Assembly (NCBI RefSeq): GCF_014836335.1
Contig: NZ_JACSRA010000027.1
Span: forward strand, 1 to 64,000
Origin: Clostridium cibarium
GTDB lineage: Bacteria; Bacillota; Clostridia; Clostridiales; Clostridiaceae
Length of the DNA stretch: 64,000 bases
Reading direction: 5' to 3'
Within the stretch, counting starts at the first letter, position 1, and each line of letters begins with the position of its first letter. Shown piece after piece: positions 37,557 to 50,126 of this stretch. Made by a program: the position numbers and the translations under genes. The notes under the pieces were generated by a model that was not told the origin of the DNA, made no database searches, and worked only from the letters and a program-made list of their open reading frames with translations.

Positions 37557-40500
37557 TTGTTTGAATTAAATAATTTTGATGCAATGCAAATTGGGTTGGC
37601 TTCTCCAGAGCAAGTTAGACAATGGTCTAGAGGAGAAGTAAAGAAACCAGAGACAATTAACTACAGAACTTTAAAACCAGAAAGAGATGGTTTATTCTGC
37701 GAAAGAATATTTGGACCTATGAAGGACTGGGAATGTCACTGTGGTAAGTACAAAAGAGTAAGATATAAGGGTATCGTCTGCGACAGATGTGGCGTAGAAG
37801 TTACTAAAGCAAAAGTAAGAAGAGAGAGAATGGGGCATATTGAACTTGCAGCCCCTGTATCTCACATATGGTACTTCAAGGGGATTCCATCAAGAATGGG
37901 ATTAATTCTTGATATGTCACCAAGAGCATTAGAAAAGATTTTATATTTTGCTTCATATGTAGTAATTGATCCAAAGGAAACACCGCTTTTAAAGAAGCAA
38001 CTTCTTAATGAAAAAGAATATAGAGAAGCAGCTGATAAGTATGGTGAAGAAAGCTTTGAAGCTGGAATGGGTGCAGAAGCAATAAAACAACTTTTAGGTG
38101 AAATTGATTTAGAAGCACAATCTGTAGAACTTAAGGGAGAATTGAAGCAAAGTACTGGACAAAAGAAGATTAGAATAATAAGAAGACTTGAAGTGATTGA
38201 ATCATTTAAAAAGTCTGGTAATGATCCAAAGTGGATGATTATTGATGTTATTCCAGTTATCCCACCAGATTTAAGACCTATGGTTCAATTAGACGGTGGT
38301 AGATTTGCAACATCTGATCTTAATGACCTTTATAGAAGAGTTATTAATAGAAATAACAGATTGAAGAAGTTATTGGATTTAGGTGCTCCAGATATTATTG
38401 TAAGAAATGAAAAGAGAATGCTTCAGGAAGCAGTAGATGCTCTTATTGATAATGGTAGAAGAGGAAGAGCAGTAACAGGACCAGGTAACAGAGCGCTTAA
38501 ATCTTTATCTGATATGCTTAAAGGTAAGCAAGGTAGATTTAGACAAAACTTACTTGGTAAGAGAGTTGACTATTCAGGTAGATCAGTTATAGTTGTTGGA
38601 CCTGAACTTAAAATGTATCAATGTGGACTTCCAAAGGAAATGGCTATTGAATTATTTAAACCATTTGTAATGAAGAAGTTAGTTGAAGATGGTATAGCTC
38701 ATAATATAAAGAGTGCTAAGAGAATGGTAGAAAGGCTAATGCCAGCAGTTTGGGATGTTCTTGAAGAAGTAATTGCTGATCATCCAGTATTGCTTAACCG
38801 TGCTCCTACTCTTCACAGATTAGGAATTCAAGCTTTCCAACCAGTATTGGTAGAAGGTAGAGCAATAAAGCTACATCCATTAGTATGTACAGCATATAAC
38901 GCTGACTTTGATGGAGACCAAATGGCTGTTCATTTACCACTATCGGTTGAAGCGCAAGCGGAAGCTAGATTCTTAATGCTTGCTGCAAGCAATATACTAA
39001 AGCCATCTGATGGTAAACCAGTTTGTGTACCTACTCAAGATATGGTACTTGGTTCATATTACCTAACAATGGATAAGGAAAATGGAGAGGGTTCTGGAAA
39101 GCATTTTTATTGCAAAGAAGAAGCGATAATGGCTTATGAACTTAAAAAGATTGATATTCATTCAGAAATATTTGTAAGATTGTTTAAAGTTGTAGATGGA
39201 GTTAAAAAGTCAGGAATAATCAAGACAACTGTCGGAAAAATAATATTTAATGAATCAATTCCTCAAGATTTAGGATTTGTTGATAGAAGTAATAATAATG
39301 ATGAATTTAATTTAGAAGTTGATTTCCTAGTTACTAAGAAATCATTAGGTAAGATAATAGATAAATGCTATTTGAAACACGGAGCTACTAATACATCAAT
39401 AATGCTTGATAAGATTAAAGCACTAGGATATCATTATTCGTCTGTTGGAGCAGTTACAGTTGCAGCCTCAGATATGATTGTACCTCAAGCTAAGTTCGAT
39501 TTACTTAAAGAAGCTGATGAAACAGTAGATAAAATCGAGAAGATGTATAAAAGAGGTTTCATATCAGATGATGAAAGATATGAAAGAGTTATCGAAAAAT
39601 GGACTAAGACAACAGAAGATGTTGCTGATGCCTTAATGGAAAGTTTGGATAAATTCAATCCTATTTACATGATGGCAGATTCAGGAGCCAGAGGATCTAA
39701 ATCTCAGATTAAGCAATTAGCAGGGATGAGAGGACTTATGGCCAGTCCATCAGGTAAGATTATTGAGTTGCCTATTAGAGCATCATTTAGAGAAGGATTA
39801 GATGTATCAGAGTACTTCTTATCTACTCATGGAGCGAGAAAAGGTAATGCTGATACGGCCCTAAAGACTGCCGATTCTGGATATTTAACAAGAAGACTTG
39901 TAGATGTTTCTCAAGATGTAATTGTTAGAGAAGAAGATTGTGGAACTAAAGAGGGAATGTATGTATCAGAAATTAAAGAAGGTAACGAAGTTATTGAAGG
40001 ATTAGAAGAAAGACTAACTGGTAGATATTTAGCCGAAGACGTTAAGGATGAAAAATCTGGAGAAATAATTGCAACAAATGACAGTTATGTTGATCCAAAT
40101 ATGGCAAAAATCATTGCTTCTACTGGTATAAAGAAAGTTAAGATTAGATCAGTATTTACATGTAGTTGTAAAACTGGTGTGTGTGCTAAGTGTTATGGAA
40201 TGAACATGGCTACAGCAAAACAAATTAATATAGGTGAAGCTGTTGGAATAATTGCAGCACAATCTATTGGTGAACCAGGAACACAACTTACAATGAGAAC
40301 ATTCCATACAGGAGGTGTTGCTGGTGCTGATATAACTCAAGGTCTTCCAAGAGTTGAAGAACTTTTTGAGGCAAGAAAACCAAAAGGTCTTGCAATTGTA
40401 AGCGAAATTAATGGTACAGTAAGAGTTGAGGAAACTAAGAAGAAGAGAACTGTACACATAATGGATGCTGATGGTGAGGAAAAAAGTTATGATATACCAT

Positions 40501-41090
40501 TTGGTTCAAGACTTAAGGTTAGTAATGATGAAATAATTGAGGCTGGAGATGAAATAACAGAAGGTTCTGTTAATCCACATGATATAGCAAGTATTAAAGG
40601 GATTGATGGAGCAAGAAGATATCTTCTTTCAGAAGTTCAGAAAGTTTATAGACTTCAAGGTGTTGATATTAACGATAAGCACTTAGAAGTTGTTGTTAGA
40701 CAGATGACTAGAAAAATTAAGGTTTCAGATTCTGGAGATACAGATCTTTTACCAGGAACAATGATTGATATATTCGACTTCGAAGAAGCTAATGAAAAAG
40801 TTAGAGAATTTGGAGGAGAAGAGGCAATCGGTGAACAAGCGCTATTAGGAATAACAAAAGCAGCTTTAGCAACAGATAGTTTCTTATCAGCAGCTTCATT
40901 CCAAGAAACAACAAGAGTACTTACTGAAGCAGCCATTAAAGGAAAAATAGATCCACTTGTGGGATTAAAAGAAAATGTTATTATTGGTAAGTTGATTCCA
41001 GCTGGTACAGGTATGATGAGATACAGATCAGTAAAGCTAGATGTTGAGGATAATAACGAAGAAGAAGAGTATATAAATACGATAGAATAG
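37557..41090 (+). CDS. rpoC: RNA polymerase beta' subunit
   Basis: A 1177-residue beta' subunit. The N-terminal zinc site is CHCGKYKR...CDRCG, the catalytic Mg2+ motif NADFDGD has Asp at 450, 452 and 454, the second zinc site is [13 protein letters not shown], and [15 protein letters not shown] is near the trigger loop. TTG start nine bases after AAGGGAGG. It is 21 bases after rpoB. Confidence 0.98.
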   Translation: MFELNNFDAMQIGLASPEQVRQWSRGEVKKPETINYRTLKPERDGLFCERIFGPMKDWECHCGKYKRVRYKGIVCDRCGVEVTKAKVRRERMGHIELAAPVSHIWYFKGIPSRMGLILDMSPRALEKILYFASYVVIDPKETPLLKKQLLNEKEYREAADKYGEESFEAGMGAEAIKQLLGEIDLEAQSVELKGELKQSTGQKKIRIIRRLEVIESFKKSGNDPKWMIIDVIPVIPPDLRPMVQLDGGRFATSDLNDLYRRVINRNNRLKKLLDLGAPDIIVRNEKRMLQEAVDALIDNGRRGRAVTGPGNRALKSLSDMLKGKQGRFRQNLLGKRVDYSGRSVIVVGPELKMYQCGLPKEMAIELFKPFVMKKLVEDGIAHNIKSAKRMVERLMPAVWDVLEEVIADHPVLLNRAPTLHRLGIQAFQPVLVEGRAIKLHPLVCTAYNADFDGDQMAVHLPLSVEAQAEARFLMLAASNILKPSDGKPVCVPTQDMVLGSYYLTMDKENGEGSGKHFYCKEEAIMAYELKKIDIHSEIFVRLFKVVDGVKKSGIIKTTVGKIIFNESIPQDLGFVDRSNNNDEFNLEVDFLVTKKSLGKIIDKCYLKHGATNTSIMLDKIKALGYHYSSVGAVTVAASDMIVPQAKFDLLKEADETVDKIEKMYKRGFISDDERYERVIEKWTKTTEDVADALMESLDKFNPIYMMADSGARGSKSQIKQLAGMRGLMASPSGKIIELPIRASFREGLDVSEYFLSTHGARKGNADTALKTADSGYLTRRLVDVSQDVIVREEDCGTKEGMYVSEIKEGNEVIEGLEERLTGRYLAEDVKDEKSGEIIATNDSYVDPNMAKIIASTGIKKVKIRSVFTCSCKTGVCAKCYGMNMATAKQINIGEAVGIIAAQSIGEPGTQLTMRTFHTGGVAGADITQGLPRVEELFEARKPKGLAIVSEINGTVRVEETKKKRTVHIMDADGEEKSYDIPFGSRLKVSNDEIIEAGDEITEGSVNPHDIASIKGIDGARRYLLSEVQKVYRLQGVDINDKHLEVVVRQMTRKIKVSDSGDTDLLPGTMIDIFDFEEANEKVREFGGEEAIGEQALLGITKAALATDSFLSAASFQETTRVLTEAAIKGKIDPLVGLKENVIIGKLIPAGTGMMRYRSVKLDVEDNNEEEEYINTIE

Positions 41091-41105
41091 TATGATGCAA
41101 TTTTA

Positions 41106-41134
41106 TTGACATGTGTATGCTTAAATGATAAAAT
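41106..41134 (+). promoter_or_regulatory. Promoter of the L7Ae-rpsL-rpsG unit
   Basis: TTGACA (41106-41111), exactly 17 bases, TAAAAT (41129-41134). It directly follows rpoC and gives a leader of about 105 bases containing a long hairpin. Confidence 0.82.
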
Positions 41135-41186
41135 ACGAGTTGTGTGATTTTTAAAGCTACACTACAGTATGATTGTCTACATGAGT

Positions 41187-41222
41187 TCATGAGGATAAAG
41201 TTTAGTTTCTTTGTCCTCGTGA
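41187..41222 (+). other. Long hairpin in the leader of the L7Ae-like gene
   Basis: TCATGAGGATAAAG (41187-41200) pairs with CTTTGTCCTCGTGA (41209-41222) along 14 bp with two G-U pairs, 22 bases before the start codon. There is no T-run, so it is likely an mRNA control or stability element rather than a terminator. Confidence 0.65.
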
Positions 41223-41244
41223 GTTTAATATAAGGAGGGATCCC

Positions 41245-41481
41245 ATGTTAGACAGACTTGTAGGAAAAAAAGTAATAGGTATAAAACAATGTTCCAAGTT
41301 CATTAGAAATGGAGAAGGACATATTTTATATATAGCAAAAGATGTAGATGAAAAGTTAATCGCACCCTTAGTAGTTTTAGCAACAGAGAGTAATATCAAA
41401 GTAGAGTATGTTGAAACAATGAAGGAACTTGGCAAGTTATGCGGAATTGAAGTGAAGTCTTCTGCTGCATTAATGCTATAA
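41245..41481 (+). CDS. L7Ae-family kink-turn RNA-binding protein (YbxF-like)
   Basis: A 78-residue L7Ae/L30e/S12e/Gadd45-fold protein. Conserved GKKVIGIKQCSKFIRNGEGHILYIAKDVD and TESNIKVEYVETMKELGKLCGI are typical. Bacillus YbxF and YlxQ bind kink-turn RNA; the exact role is not established. It sits between rpoC and rpsL as in Bacillus, and starts after AAGGAGGGA. Confidence 0.92.
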   Translation: MLDRLVGKKVIGIKQCSKFIRNGEGHILYIAKDVDEKLIAPLVVLATESNIKVEYVETMKELGKLCGIEVKSSAALML

Positions 41482-41537
41482 AAAAGTTTTATCTTTTTAT
41501 ATTTAAATAGATAAATAAAAATTCAGGAGGTGAAGAA

Positions 41538-41915
41538 ATGCCAACTATAAGCCAATTAGTAAGAAAAGGAAGAAAAGTAGTTACTACTACTTCAACTGCG
41601 CCAGCACTTAAAGAGTGTCCTCAAAAGAGAGGTGTTTGTACTGTAGTTAAGACTACTACTCCAAAGAAGCCTAACTCAGCGTTAAGAAAAATTGCTAGGG
41701 TAAGACTTACAAATGGATATGAAGTTACTGCATACATTGGTGGTGTAGGACATAACTTACAAGAACATAGTGTTGTTCTTATAAGGGGTGGTAGAGTTAA
41801 GGACCTTCCTGGTGTTAGATACCATATTGTAAGAGGTGCACTAGACTGCGCTGGAGTAGCTAACAGAATGCAAGGAAGATCAAAGTATGGAGCTAAGAGA
41901 CCAAAAGCAAAATAG
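41538..41915 (+). CDS. rpsL: 30S ribosomal protein S12
   Basis: A 125-residue decoding-centre protein. [11 protein letters not shown] and [12 protein letters not shown] loops are standard, with the Lys positions linked to streptomycin sensitivity unchanged. It is followed by 146 bases of leader sequence before rpsG. Confidence 0.98.
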   Translation: MPTISQLVRKGRKVVTTTSTAPALKECPQKRGVCTVVKTTTPKKPNSALRKIARVRLTNGYEVTAYIGGVGHNLQEHSVVLIRGGRVKDLPGVRYHIVRGALDCAGVANRMQGRSKYGAKRPKAK

Positions 41916-41955
41916 GCTCTTAACCAAAAGTAGTGCTTATCTTCAGCATTTACAT

Positions 41956-42532
<577 letters not shown>

Positions 42533-42536
42533 TGAA

Positions 42537-42573
42537 AAAACTGTTTTGGTTCTTTTACCAAAACAGTTTTCTC
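42537..42573 (+). terminator. Strong terminator between rpsG and fusA
   Basis: AAAACTGTTTTGGT (42537-42550), loop TCTTTT, ACCAAAACAGTTTT (42557-42570). A perfect 14-bp stem. It implies that fusA is expressed partly by read-through or from a promoter in the short gap after it. Confidence 0.9.
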
Positions 42574-42610
42574 GAATTTAATAATAACTCATTGAGAGGA
42601 GGACTAGTAA

Positions 42611-44677
42611 ATGGCTAGAAAATTTCCGTTAGACAAATTCCGTAATTTCGGTATAATGGCACATATTGATGCCGGTAAGACTACTACTACTGAACGTATT
42701 TTATTTTATACAGGAAGAAGTCATAAAATAGGAGAAGTTCACGAAGGTGCTGCTACAATGGACTGGATGGTTCAAGAGCAAGAAAGAGGTATAACAATTA
42801 CTTCAGCAGCAACTACTTGTTTTTGGGAAGGTCATGAATTAAACATCATTGATACTCCAGGACACGTAGACTTTACAGTGGAAGTTGAAAGATCTTTAAG
42901 AGTACTTGATGGAGCTGTTACAGTTCTTGATGCTAAGAGTGGGGTTGAACCACAAACTGAAACTGTATGGAGACAGGCAGATAAGTATGGGGTACCAAGA
43001 ATGATCTATGTAAATAAGATGGATGCGACTGGTGCTGATTTCTTTAGATGTATTAATACAGTAAGAGATAGATTAAAAGCTAATGCAGTTCCAATACAAA
43101 TTCCAGTAGGAGCTGAAGATCAATTTAAAGGAATGATAGATCTTATAGATAATAAGGCTATATTATTCTATGATGATCTTGGTCAAGATGTAAGACGTGA
43201 AGAAATTCCAGCTGATTTAAAAGATCAAGCTGAAGAATACAGAAATTCAATGATTGAATCAATAGCAGAAACAGATGAAGAGCTAATGATGAAGTATCTT
43301 GAAGGTGAAGAAATAACTGCTGATGAATTACATGCGGCATTAAGAAAAGCTACTATATCAAATGAAATTTATCCTTGTATTTGTGGTTCTTCATATAAAA
43401 ACAAGGGAGTTCAAGAAATGATTAATGGTGTTGTAGCTTACTTACCATCACCACTTGATATTCCACCAGTTCAAGGAACTACTTTAGATGGAGAAGAAGA
43501 TTCAAGAGAAGCATCAGATGAAGCTGGAATGTCAGCTTTAGCATTTAAGATAGCTACTGATCCTTTCGTAGGAAAACTTGCATTTACAAGAATATATTCA
43601 GGTGTAATGGAAAGTGGTTCTTATGTTCTTAACTCAACAAAGGGTAAGAAAGAGAGAATTGGAAGACTTGTTAAGATGCATGCAAATCATAGAGAAGAAG
43701 TTGATTCTTTAGAAGCTGGAGAATTAGGAGCTGTTATAGGTTTAAAGAATACTACAACTGGAGATACTTTATGTACTGAGGATAAGCCAATTATTCTTGA
43801 ATCAATGGAATTCCCAGACACAGTTATAAATGTAGCTATCGAGCCTAAGACAAAAGCTGGTCAAGAAAAGATGGGATTAGCATTAGCTAAACTTGCTGAA
43901 GAAGATCCAACTTTCAAGACATGGACTGATCAAGAAACTGGTCAAACAATTATCGCTGGTATGGGAGAACTTCACTTAGAGATTATTGTTGATAGATTAC
44001 AAAGAGAATTTAAGGTTGAATGTAACGTTGGTGCTCCACAAGTTGCTTACAAAGAAACAATCAGAAAACCTGTTAAGGCAGAAGCTAAGTATGCTAAACA
44101 ATCAGGTGGTAAAGGACAATATGGTCACGCTGTTATTGAAATGGAACCAACTGATGGTGAGTATGTATTTGAAAATGCTGTTGTTGGAGGAGCTATTCCT
44201 AAGGAATATATCCCAGCAATCGATGCAGGTATACAAGAAGCTGCTTTAAGCGGTATAATAGCAGGATATAATGTTATTAACTTTAAAGTTAAGTTAGTGC
44301 ATGGTTCATACCATGAAGTTGACTCATCTGAAATGGCATTTAAGATCGCTGGATCTATGGCATTTAAGAATGCTATGTCTAAAGCTGATCCAGTATTACT
44401 TGAACCAATGATGAAGGTTGAAGTTACTGTACCAGAAGAATACATGGGTGATGTTATCGGTGATATCAATTCAAGAAGAGGTAGAATGGAAGGTATGGAA
44501 GCTGTTAATGGTGCACAAATCATTAGAGCATTCGTTCCATTATCAGAAATGTTTGGATATGCAACTACTTTAAGATCAAGATCTCAAGGTAGAGGTAACT
44601 ACTCAATGGTATTTGATCATTATGAAGAAGTGCCAAAGAGCGTACAAGAAAAGATAGTTGGAGAAAGAAAGAAGTAG
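42611..44677 (+). CDS. fusA: Elongation factor G
   Basis: A 688-residue translocase GTPase. [15 protein letters not shown] (G1), [10 protein letters not shown] (G2), DTPGHVDFT (G3), NKMDATGAD (G4), followed by domains II-V with [18 protein letters not shown] and [10 protein letters not shown]. Start ATG after GAGGAGGA. Confidence 0.98.
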   Translation: MARKFPLDKFRNFGIMAHIDAGKTTTTERILFYTGRSHKIGEVHEGAATMDWMVQEQERGITITSAATTCFWEGHELNIIDTPGHVDFTVEVERSLRVLDGAVTVLDAKSGVEPQTETVWRQADKYGVPRMIYVNKMDATGADFFRCINTVRDRLKANAVPIQIPVGAEDQFKGMIDLIDNKAILFYDDLGQDVRREEIPADLKDQAEEYRNSMIESIAETDEELMMKYLEGEEITADELHAALRKATISNEIYPCICGSSYKNKGVQEMINGVVAYLPSPLDIPPVQGTTLDGEEDSREASDEAGMSALAFKIATDPFVGKLAFTRIYSGVMESGSYVLNSTKGKKERIGRLVKMHANHREEVDSLEAGELGAVIGLKNTTTGDTLCTEDKPIILESMEFPDTVINVAIEPKTKAGQEKMGLALAKLAEEDPTFKTWTDQETGQTIIAGMGELHLEIIVDRLQREFKVECNVGAPQVAYKETIRKPVKAEAKYAKQSGGKGQYGHAVIEMEPTDGEYVFENAVVGGAIPKEYIPAIDAGIQEAALSGIIAGYNVINFKVKLVHGSYHEVDSSEMAFKIAGSMAFKNAMSKADPVLLEPMMKVEVTVPEEYMGDVIGDINSRRGRMEGMEAVNGAQIIRAFVPLSEMFGYATTLRSRSQGRGNYSMVFDHYEEVPKSVQEKIVGERKK

Positions 44678-44773
44678 TTTGAAGTCTGCAACTATTGGTT
44701 GATATGGTTAAGTACCTGTTATTTGGGTAATTAATTGATATAAGTGAAATATTAAAGTTGAATGATTAAGCTA

Positions 44774-44822
44774 GATATTGGAATCTTTTTAAGTTATAAT
44801 ATTCTCGAAAAGATTCTATATC
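44774..44822 (+). other. Hairpin in the tuf copy 2 leader
   Basis: GATAT and GAATCTTTT pair with AAAAGATTC and ATATC around a 2/1-base bulge, closing just before the tuf ribosome site. No T-run. It is outside the segment shared with tuf copy 1, so the two copies have different leaders. Confidence 0.5.
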
Positions 44823-44831
44823 GATTGCTAT

Positions 44832-46054
44832 GAAGGAGGAATTTTACAATGGCAAAGGAAAAATTCGAAAGAAGTAAACCACACGTAAATATTGGAACAA
44901 TTGGTCACGTAGACCACGGTAAGACAACATTAACAGCAGCTATTACAACAGTATTAGCAAACAAAGGGTATGCTGAAGCATTTGATTATGCAGCAATAGA
45001 TAAAGCGCCAGAAGAAAAAGAAAGAGGAATCACAATCAACACAGCACACGTTGAATATCAAACAGATAACAGACACTATGCGCACGTTGACTGTCCAGGA
45101 CATGCTGACTACGTTAAGAACATGATAACAGGAGCAGCACAAATGGATGGAGCTATACTAGTATGTTCAGCAGCAGATGGTCCAATGCCACAAACAAGAG
45201 AACATATACTACTAGCATCAAGAGTTGGAGTTGACTATATCGTAGTATTCTTAAACAAGGCAGATATGGTAGACGATCCAGAATTATTAGAATTAGTTGA
45301 AATGGAAGTAAGAGAATTATTAAGCGAATACAACTTCCCAGGAGATGATATTCCAGTAGTAACAGGATCAGCATTAAAAGCATTAGAAAACCCAACAGAT
45401 GCAGAAGCAACTAAGTGCATAATGGACTTAATGGATGCAGTAGATAGCTATATCCCAACTCCAGAAAGAGCAACAGATAAGCCATTCTTAATGCCAATCG
45501 AAGATGTATTTACAATTACAGGTAGAGGAACAGTTGCAACAGGAAGAGTTGAAAGAGGAATCCTTCACGTAGGAGACGAAGTAGAAATCGTAGGATTAAG
45601 TGAAGAAAAGAAGAAGACAGTAGTAACAGGAATAGAAATGTTCAGAAAGTTACTAGATGATGCTCAAGCAGGAGATAACATAGGAGCATTATTAAGAGGA
45701 ATACAAAGAACTGATATCGAAAGAGGTCAAGTAATCTCTAAGCCAGGATCAGTACACCCACACAGCAAGTTTGTAGGTCAAGTATACGTACTTAAGAAAG
45801 AAGAAGGTGGAAGACATACTCCATTCTTTGATGGATATAGACCACAATTCTATTTCAGAACAACAGACGTAACAGGATCAATCAAGTTACCAGAAGGAAT
45901 GGAAATGGTAATGCCAGGAGATCACATAGATATGAATGTTGAATTAATCACTCAAGTAGCAATGGATGAAGGATTAAGATTTGCTATAAGAGAAGGTGGA
46001 AGAACAGTAGGATCAGGTGTTGTTACTAGCATAGTAGAATAATTAACTTGATTA
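44832..46054 (+). repeat. tuf repeat, copy 2 (same as 28798-30020)
   Basis: The second copy of the 1223-bp repeat, covering ribosome site, whole tuf gene and 12 bases after the stop. Confidence 0.85.
44849..46042 (+). CDS. tuf: Elongation factor Tu (copy 2)
   Basis: A 397-residue EF-Tu identical in protein sequence to the copy at 28815; the nucleotide sequence appears identical as well, including synonymous positions. It sits in the str cluster after fusA, the ancestral position, whereas copy 1 follows tRNA-Thr. A terminator closes it. Confidence 0.98.
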   Translation: MAKEKFERSKPHVNIGTIGHVDHGKTTLTAAITTVLANKGYAEAFDYAAIDKAPEEKERGITINTAHVEYQTDNRHYAHVDCPGHADYVKNMITGAAQMDGAILVCSAADGPMPQTREHILLASRVGVDYIVVFLNKADMVDDPELLELVEMEVRELLSEYNFPGDDIPVVTGSALKALENPTDAEATKCIMDLMDAVDSYIPTPERATDKPFLMPIEDVFTITGRGTVATGRVERGILHVGDEVEIVGLSEEKKKTVVTGIEMFRKLLDDAQAGDNIGALLRGIQRTDIERGQVISKPGSVHPHSKFVGQVYVLKKEEGGRHTPFFDGYRPQFYFRTTDVTGSIKLPEGMEMVMPGDHIDMNVELITQVAMDEGLRFAIREGGRTVGSGVVTSIVE

Positions 46055-46101
46055 TATAAATATGGAGGTAAAAACGAGACGTCAGTTTTACCTTCAGTAG
46101 A

Positions 46102-46138
46102 AATAGGAGTAAAGATTTCTTTACTCCTATTTTTTTTA
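46102..46138 (+). terminator. Terminator after tuf copy 2
   Basis: AATAGGAGTAAAG (46102-46114) and CTTTACTCCTATT (46119-46131) form a perfect 13-bp stem followed by seven T. A smaller hairpin AGGTAAAA/TTTTACCT lies just before it. Confidence 0.93.
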
Positions 46139-46304
46139 TATAGAGTATTAAAAAGTATACTTTGGAGATAATAAAAAGAGTGTTGAATTTTGCTAAAATA
46201 AATAAAGATAAGTTTATTTCAAAATAAAAAAACAAAATTTACTTCTATAAAAATAATATAAAAAAACATAGCTGATAAAAAAATAATATTATATTGAAAA
46301 AAAC

Positions 46305-46333
46305 TTGAAAAGAATAATTAAAAATAGTATAAT
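46305..46333 (+). promoter_or_regulatory. Promoter of the S10-spc ribosomal operon
   Basis: TTGAAA (46305-46310), exactly 17 bases, TATAAT (46328-46333), in an A-rich context with an A-rich upstream stretch that may act as an UP element. Predicted start near 46340. Confidence 0.85.
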
Positions 46334-46339
46334 AAAGAA

Positions 46340-46530
46340 GTTGCAGAGCAAACAGCGATGAATCAAGAGGTTGCCGGACTTCCGGGTAATTCTTGATGAG
46401 TATGTCTGGATCTAGAATCCGACGACAGGGATTCTATAATTTTGTCTAAGTGTTATGAAACACCAGGAACAGTTTATAGAATAACCGCTGTTGTGCGCTC
46501 GAAGTAAAGCGTACATGAAAAGGAGGGAAA
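46340..46530 (+). promoter_or_regulatory. Structured S10 operon leader
   Basis: A 190-base leader with several helices: ATCAAGA/TCTTGAT near 46362-46399, TAGAATCC/GGGATTCTA near 46413-46437, GTGTT/AACAC near 46450-46463, and a possible long-range closing helix ACAGCG (46352-46357) with CGCTGT (46486-46491). This suits autoregulation by a protein of the operon, classically L4, but the clostridial ligand is not known to me. Confidence 0.65.
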
Positions 46531-46535
46531 CCAAG

Positions 46536-46844
46536 ATGGCAAAACAAAAAATTAGAATCAGATTAAAAGCATTTGATCATACAATATTAGATCAATCTGC
46601 TGAAAAAATCGTAGAAACTGCTAAATCAACAGGAGCTAAGGTTGCAGGTCCAGTACCACTACCTACAGAAAAAGATGTTGTTACAATATTAAGAGCAGTT
46701 CATAAGTATAAGGACTCTAGAGAGCAGTTCGAAATAAGAACTCACAAGAGACTAATCGATATCGTTAATCCATCACCAAAAACTGTTGATGCATTAATGA
46801 GATTAAATCTACCAGCTGGTGTAGATATCGAAATCAAGCTTTAG
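46536..46844 (+). CDS. rpsJ: 30S ribosomal protein S10
   Basis: A 102-residue S10 (also NusE in antitermination) of exact family length. ATG 46536 follows AAAGGAGGG; a longer in-frame extension upstream is leader. [11 protein letters not shown] and [12 protein letters not shown] are standard. First gene of the S10 operon. Confidence 0.98.
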   Translation: MAKQKIRIRLKAFDHTILDQSAEKIVETAKSTGAKVAGPVPLPTEKDVVTILRAVHKYKDSREQFEIRTHKRLIDIVNPSPKTVDALMRLNLPAGVDIEIKL

Positions 46845-46925
46845 TAGCAAATAGTTTTATAATAGACAATGAACTATTATGATTGTGAAAGCAATCCGCT
46901 AATTAGTTTAGGAGGTGCAAGTATA

Positions 46926-47555
46926 ATGAAAAAAGCTATTATTGGTAAAAAGATAGGAATGACTCAAATTTTCAATGAAAATGGAAAAGTAGTTCCTGTA
47001 ACAGTAGTAGAAGCTGGTCCATGTGTTGTTGTTCAAAAGAAGACAATAGAAAAGGACGGTTATGAAGCAATTAAAGTAGGTTTTGGAGACATAAGAGAAA
47101 AGTTAGTCAATAAGCCAACTAAAGGTCAATTTGTAAAGGCAGGAGTTTCATTAAGAAGAACTCTTAAGGAATTCAGATTAGAAAATGCAAGTGAATATGA
47201 AGTAGGTCAAGAAATAACTGCTGATGTATTTGTTGCAGGAGATAAAGTTGACGTTTCAGGAGTTTCTAAAGGTAAGGGATTCCAAGGTGTTATAAAAAGA
47301 TGGAATGCTCAAAGAGGACCAATGTCACACGGTTCTAAGTTCCACAGAGCGCCAGGTTCTATGGGAGCATCTTCAGATCCATCAAAGACATTTAAAAACA
47401 AACATATGCCAGGACATATGGGAGCAGTTAATACAACTGTAATGAATTTAGAAGTAGTTAAGGTTATAGCTGAAAAGAACTTAATACTAATTAAGGGTGG
47501 AATCCCAGGACCTAATAAAGGTACAGTAGTAATAAGAAACGCAGTTAAGGCTTAA
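46926..47555 (+). CDS. rplC: 50S ribosomal protein L3
   Basis: A 209-residue L3. [15 protein letters not shown] at the start and the loop [22 protein letters not shown] that reaches the peptidyl-transferase centre are intact. ATG 46926 follows GGAGGTGC. Confidence 0.98.
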   Translation: MKKAIIGKKIGMTQIFNENGKVVPVTVVEAGPCVVVQKKTIEKDGYEAIKVGFGDIREKLVNKPTKGQFVKAGVSLRRTLKEFRLENASEYEVGQEITADVFVAGDKVDVSGVSKGKGFQGVIKRWNAQRGPMSHGSKFHRAPGSMGASSDPSKTFKNKHMPGHMGAVNTTVMNLEVVKVIAEKNLILIKGGIPGPNKGTVVIRNAVKA

Positions 47556-47580
47556 TTTCTGTAAGAAAGGAGGAAGCAGG

Positions 47581-48201
47581 ATGCCTACAGTAGGATTATT
47601 TAATAAAGAAGGAAAGCAAGTTGGTGATTTTCAATTAAATGAAGAAGTTTTTGCAGTTGAAGTAAATGAAAACGCAATTCATCAAGTAGTTGTTGCATTA
47701 CTTGCAAACAAGAGACAAGGAACTCAATCAGCTAAAACTAGAGCTGAAGTTAGAGGAGGCGGAATCAAGCCTTGGAGACAAAAGGGAACTGGTAGAGCAA
47801 GACAAGGTTCAATCAGAGCTCCTCAATGGATTAAAGGTGGTATTGTATTCGCACCAAAACCTAGAGATTATAGAGTGTCAGTACCTAAGAGTATGAGAAG
47901 AGTAGCACTTAAATCTGCTTTAACAAGTAAGGTTCAAGCAGGAGAAATGATCGTTATGGAAGATTTAGCTTTTGAAGCTATCAAGACTAAGCAAGTTGCT
48001 GAAATGATTAAAACATTAGGTTTTAAGAAAACATTAATAGTAACTGCTGGATCAGATGAAGTAGCTTACAAATCAGCTAGAAATATAGCAGGGGTTGCTG
48101 TAATACCTGCAAACAACATCAATGTTTATGATTTGCTAAAATTTGAAAAAGTAATCATGACAAAAGATGCTGTATCAAAGATTGAGGAGGTGTACGCATA
48201 A
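47581..48201 (+). CDS. rplD: 50S ribosomal protein L4
   Basis: A 206-residue L4 lining the exit tunnel, with the long loop [26 protein letters not shown]4 is the S10-operon autoregulator in E. coli. Its stop overlaps the rplW start (TAATG). Confidence 0.98.
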   Translation: MPTVGLFNKEGKQVGDFQLNEEVFAVEVNENAIHQVVVALLANKRQGTQSAKTRAEVRGGGIKPWRQKGTGRARQGSIRAPQWIKGGIVFAPKPRDYRVSVPKSMRRVALKSALTSKVQAGEMIVMEDLAFEAIKTKQVAEMIKTLGFKKTLIVTAGSDEVAYKSARNIAGVAVIPANNINVYDLLKFEKVIMTKDAVSKIEEVYA

Positions 48202-48500
48202 TGAAAATGACAAGCCATGATATAATAAGAAAACCTGTTATAACTGAAAAGACTATGACAGCTATGGCAGAAAATAAGTACACTTTCATAGTTCACATCA
48301 ACTCAAATAAATCTCAAATAAAGAGAGCTGTTGAAGAAGTTTTTGGCGTTAAAGTAGCTAACGTTCAAACTATCAGAACTATGGGAAAAACTAAGAGAAT
48401 GGGCGTACATGTAGGAAAGAGAGCTGACTACAAGAAAGCTATCATTACTCTTGCTGAAGGAAGCAAGGGAATTGAATTCTTCGAAGGATTACAACAATAG
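48201..48500 (+). CDS. rplW: 50S ribosomal protein L23
   Basis: A 99-residue L23 at the tunnel exit, docking site for trigger factor and [15 protein letters not shown] and the internal loop [19 protein letters not shown] are typical. Translationally coupled to rplD. Confidence 0.98.
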   Translation: MKMTSHDIIRKPVITEKTMTAMAENKYTFIVHINSNKSQIKRAVEEVFGVKVANVQTIRTMGKTKRMGVHVGKRADYKKAIITLAEGSKGIEFFEGLQQ

Positions 48501-48561
48501 TCGATTAAAGTGATTTATTGGTGCGATGCACCAGATAAGCTGTAAAAAGGAGGGAAAACCA

Positions 48562-49395
48562 ATGGCAGTTAAGAAGTTTAGACCAACTACCCCTTCAAGA
48601 AGAGAGATGACAATGGCAACTTTTGAAGAAGTTACTTCAAGTTCACCAGAGAAATCACTTCTTGTTTCTTTAAAGAAAACAGGTGGTAGAAATGCACAAG
48701 GTAAAATAACTGTTAGACACCATGGTGGTGGCGCTAAGAGAAAATATAGAATTATAGATTTTAAGAGAAATAAAGATGGAATTCCAGCAAAGGTTGCAAC
48801 AGTAGAGTATGATCCAAATAGATCTGCTTACATAGCATTAGTTGTATACACTGATGGAGAAAAGAGATATATCATAGCTCCAGTTGGATTAAAGGTTGGA
48901 GATGTTGTAGTATCTGGAGTAGATGCAGATATTAAACCAGGTAATGCTCTTCCATTAAAGAATATCCCTGTAGGTACAATAGTTCATAACATAGAACTAC
49001 AAGCTGGTAAGGGTGGTCAATTAGTTAGAGCTGCAGGTAATTCAGCACAATTAATGGCTAAAGAAGGTAACTATGCAACATTAAGATTGCCTTCAGGTGA
49101 AATGAGATATGTAAGAATCGAATGTAGAGCTACTATTGGAACTGTATCTAATTCAACTAATGACATAGTTAACTTAGGTAAAGCTGGTAGAAAGAGACAT
49201 TTAGGATGGAGACCAACAGTAAGAGGTTCTGTAATGAACCCTAACGATCACCCTCATGGTGGTGGTGAAGGTAAGTCACCAGTTGGTAGACCAAGTCCAG
49301 TAACTCCTTGGGGTAAACCTGCACTTGGATATAAAACAAGAAAGAATAAGAAGTATTCAGATAGATTCATTATTAAGAATAGAAACGCTAAGTAA
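48562..49395 (+). CDS. rplB: 50S ribosomal protein L2
   Basis: A 277-residue L2 close to the peptidyl-transferase centre. The conserved [19 protein letters not shown] has the functional His. ATG 48562 after AAAGGAGGG; the longer upstream frame is not translated. Confidence 0.98.
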   Translation: MAVKKFRPTTPSRREMTMATFEEVTSSSPEKSLLVSLKKTGGRNAQGKITVRHHGGGAKRKYRIIDFKRNKDGIPAKVATVEYDPNRSAYIALVVYTDGEKRYIIAPVGLKVGDVVVSGVDADIKPGNALPLKNIPVGTIVHNIELQAGKGGQLVRAAGNSAQLMAKEGNYATLRLPSGEMRYVRIECRATIGTVSNSTNDIVNLGKAGRKRHLGWRPTVRGSVMNPNDHPHGGGEGKSPVGRPSPVTPWGKPALGYKTRKNKKYSDRFIIKNRNAK

Positions 49396-49464
49396 TATGA
49401 AGAGAATACTAGATTCTCTTCACAGCTTGGTCGTGCCTGATGTTAATGAAGGGAGGCAATGTTA

Positions 49465-49743
49465 GTGAGTAGATCAACAAAAAAGGGACCTTTTGTCCAT
49501 GAAGGATTATTAAAAAAGGTTGAAGAAATGAATGCAAGTGGAGAAAAGAAGGTTGTTAAGACTTGGTCAAGAAGTTCAACAATTTTTCCACAAATGATAG
49601 GACATACGATTGCTGTTCACGATGGTAGAAAGCATGTTCCAGTATATATATCTGAAGATATGGTTGGACATAAGCTTGGTGAGTTTGCATTAACAAGAAC
49701 TTACAGAGGACACGTAAACACAGACAAGAAATCAAAGAGATAA
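49465..49743 (+). CDS. rpsS: 30S ribosomal protein S19
   Basis: A 92-residue S19. GTG 49465 gives the family N-terminus [10 protein letters not shown] and lies eight bases after GGGAGG; ATG 49459 is only two bases from that site. [16 protein letters not shown] is typical. Confidence 0.97.
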   Translation: MSRSTKKGPFVHEGLLKKVEEMNASGEKKVVKTWSRSSTIFPQMIGHTIAVHDGRKHVPVYISEDMVGHKLGEFALTRTYRGHVNTDKKSKR

Positions 49744-49771
49744 TTAGTTAGCCTGGAAAGGAGGAACATAA

Positions 49772-50107
49772 ATGGAAGCTAAAGCTATAGCTAAATATGT
49801 AAGAATGTCTCCAATTAAAGTAGGAGCTGTTACTGATTTAATAAGAGGAAAAGATGTTAAAGAAGCTTTTGCTATTTTACAATACACTCCAAGAGAAGCT
49901 GCAGTAGTTATTAACAAGGTGTTAAAGTCTGCTGTTGCTAATGCAGAAAATAATTTTGCACTTGATACTGATAAGTTGTATGTATCAGATGTATATGTTG
50001 GTCAAGGTCCAACTCTTAAGAGATTCAGACCTATGGATCATGGTAAAGCATTTAAGATTCTTAAGAAAACAAGCCACATAACAGTAATTGTTAAAGAAAG
50101 AGCTTAG
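49772..50107 (+). CDS. rplV: 50S ribosomal protein L22
   Basis: A 111-residue L22 lining the exit tunnel; the hairpin-loop region [18 protein letters not shown] is intact, where changes can give macrolide resistance. Confidence 0.98.
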   Translation: MEAKAIAKYVRMSPIKVGAVTDLIRGKDVKEAFAILQYTPREAAVVINKVLKSAVANAENNFALDTDKLYVSDVYVGQGPTLKRFRPMDHGKAFKILKKTSHITVIVKERA

Positions 50108-50126
50108 AAGAAGGAGGGAAAGATAA

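Larger units (their letters stand above)
46139..46535. other. AT-rich gap and leader before the S10 operon
   Basis: About 400 bp between the tuf terminator and rpsJ. The first half is extremely AT-rich with no gene; the second half holds the S10 promoter (46305-46333) and a structured leader (about 46340-46530). I see no coding sequence. Confidence 0.7.
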
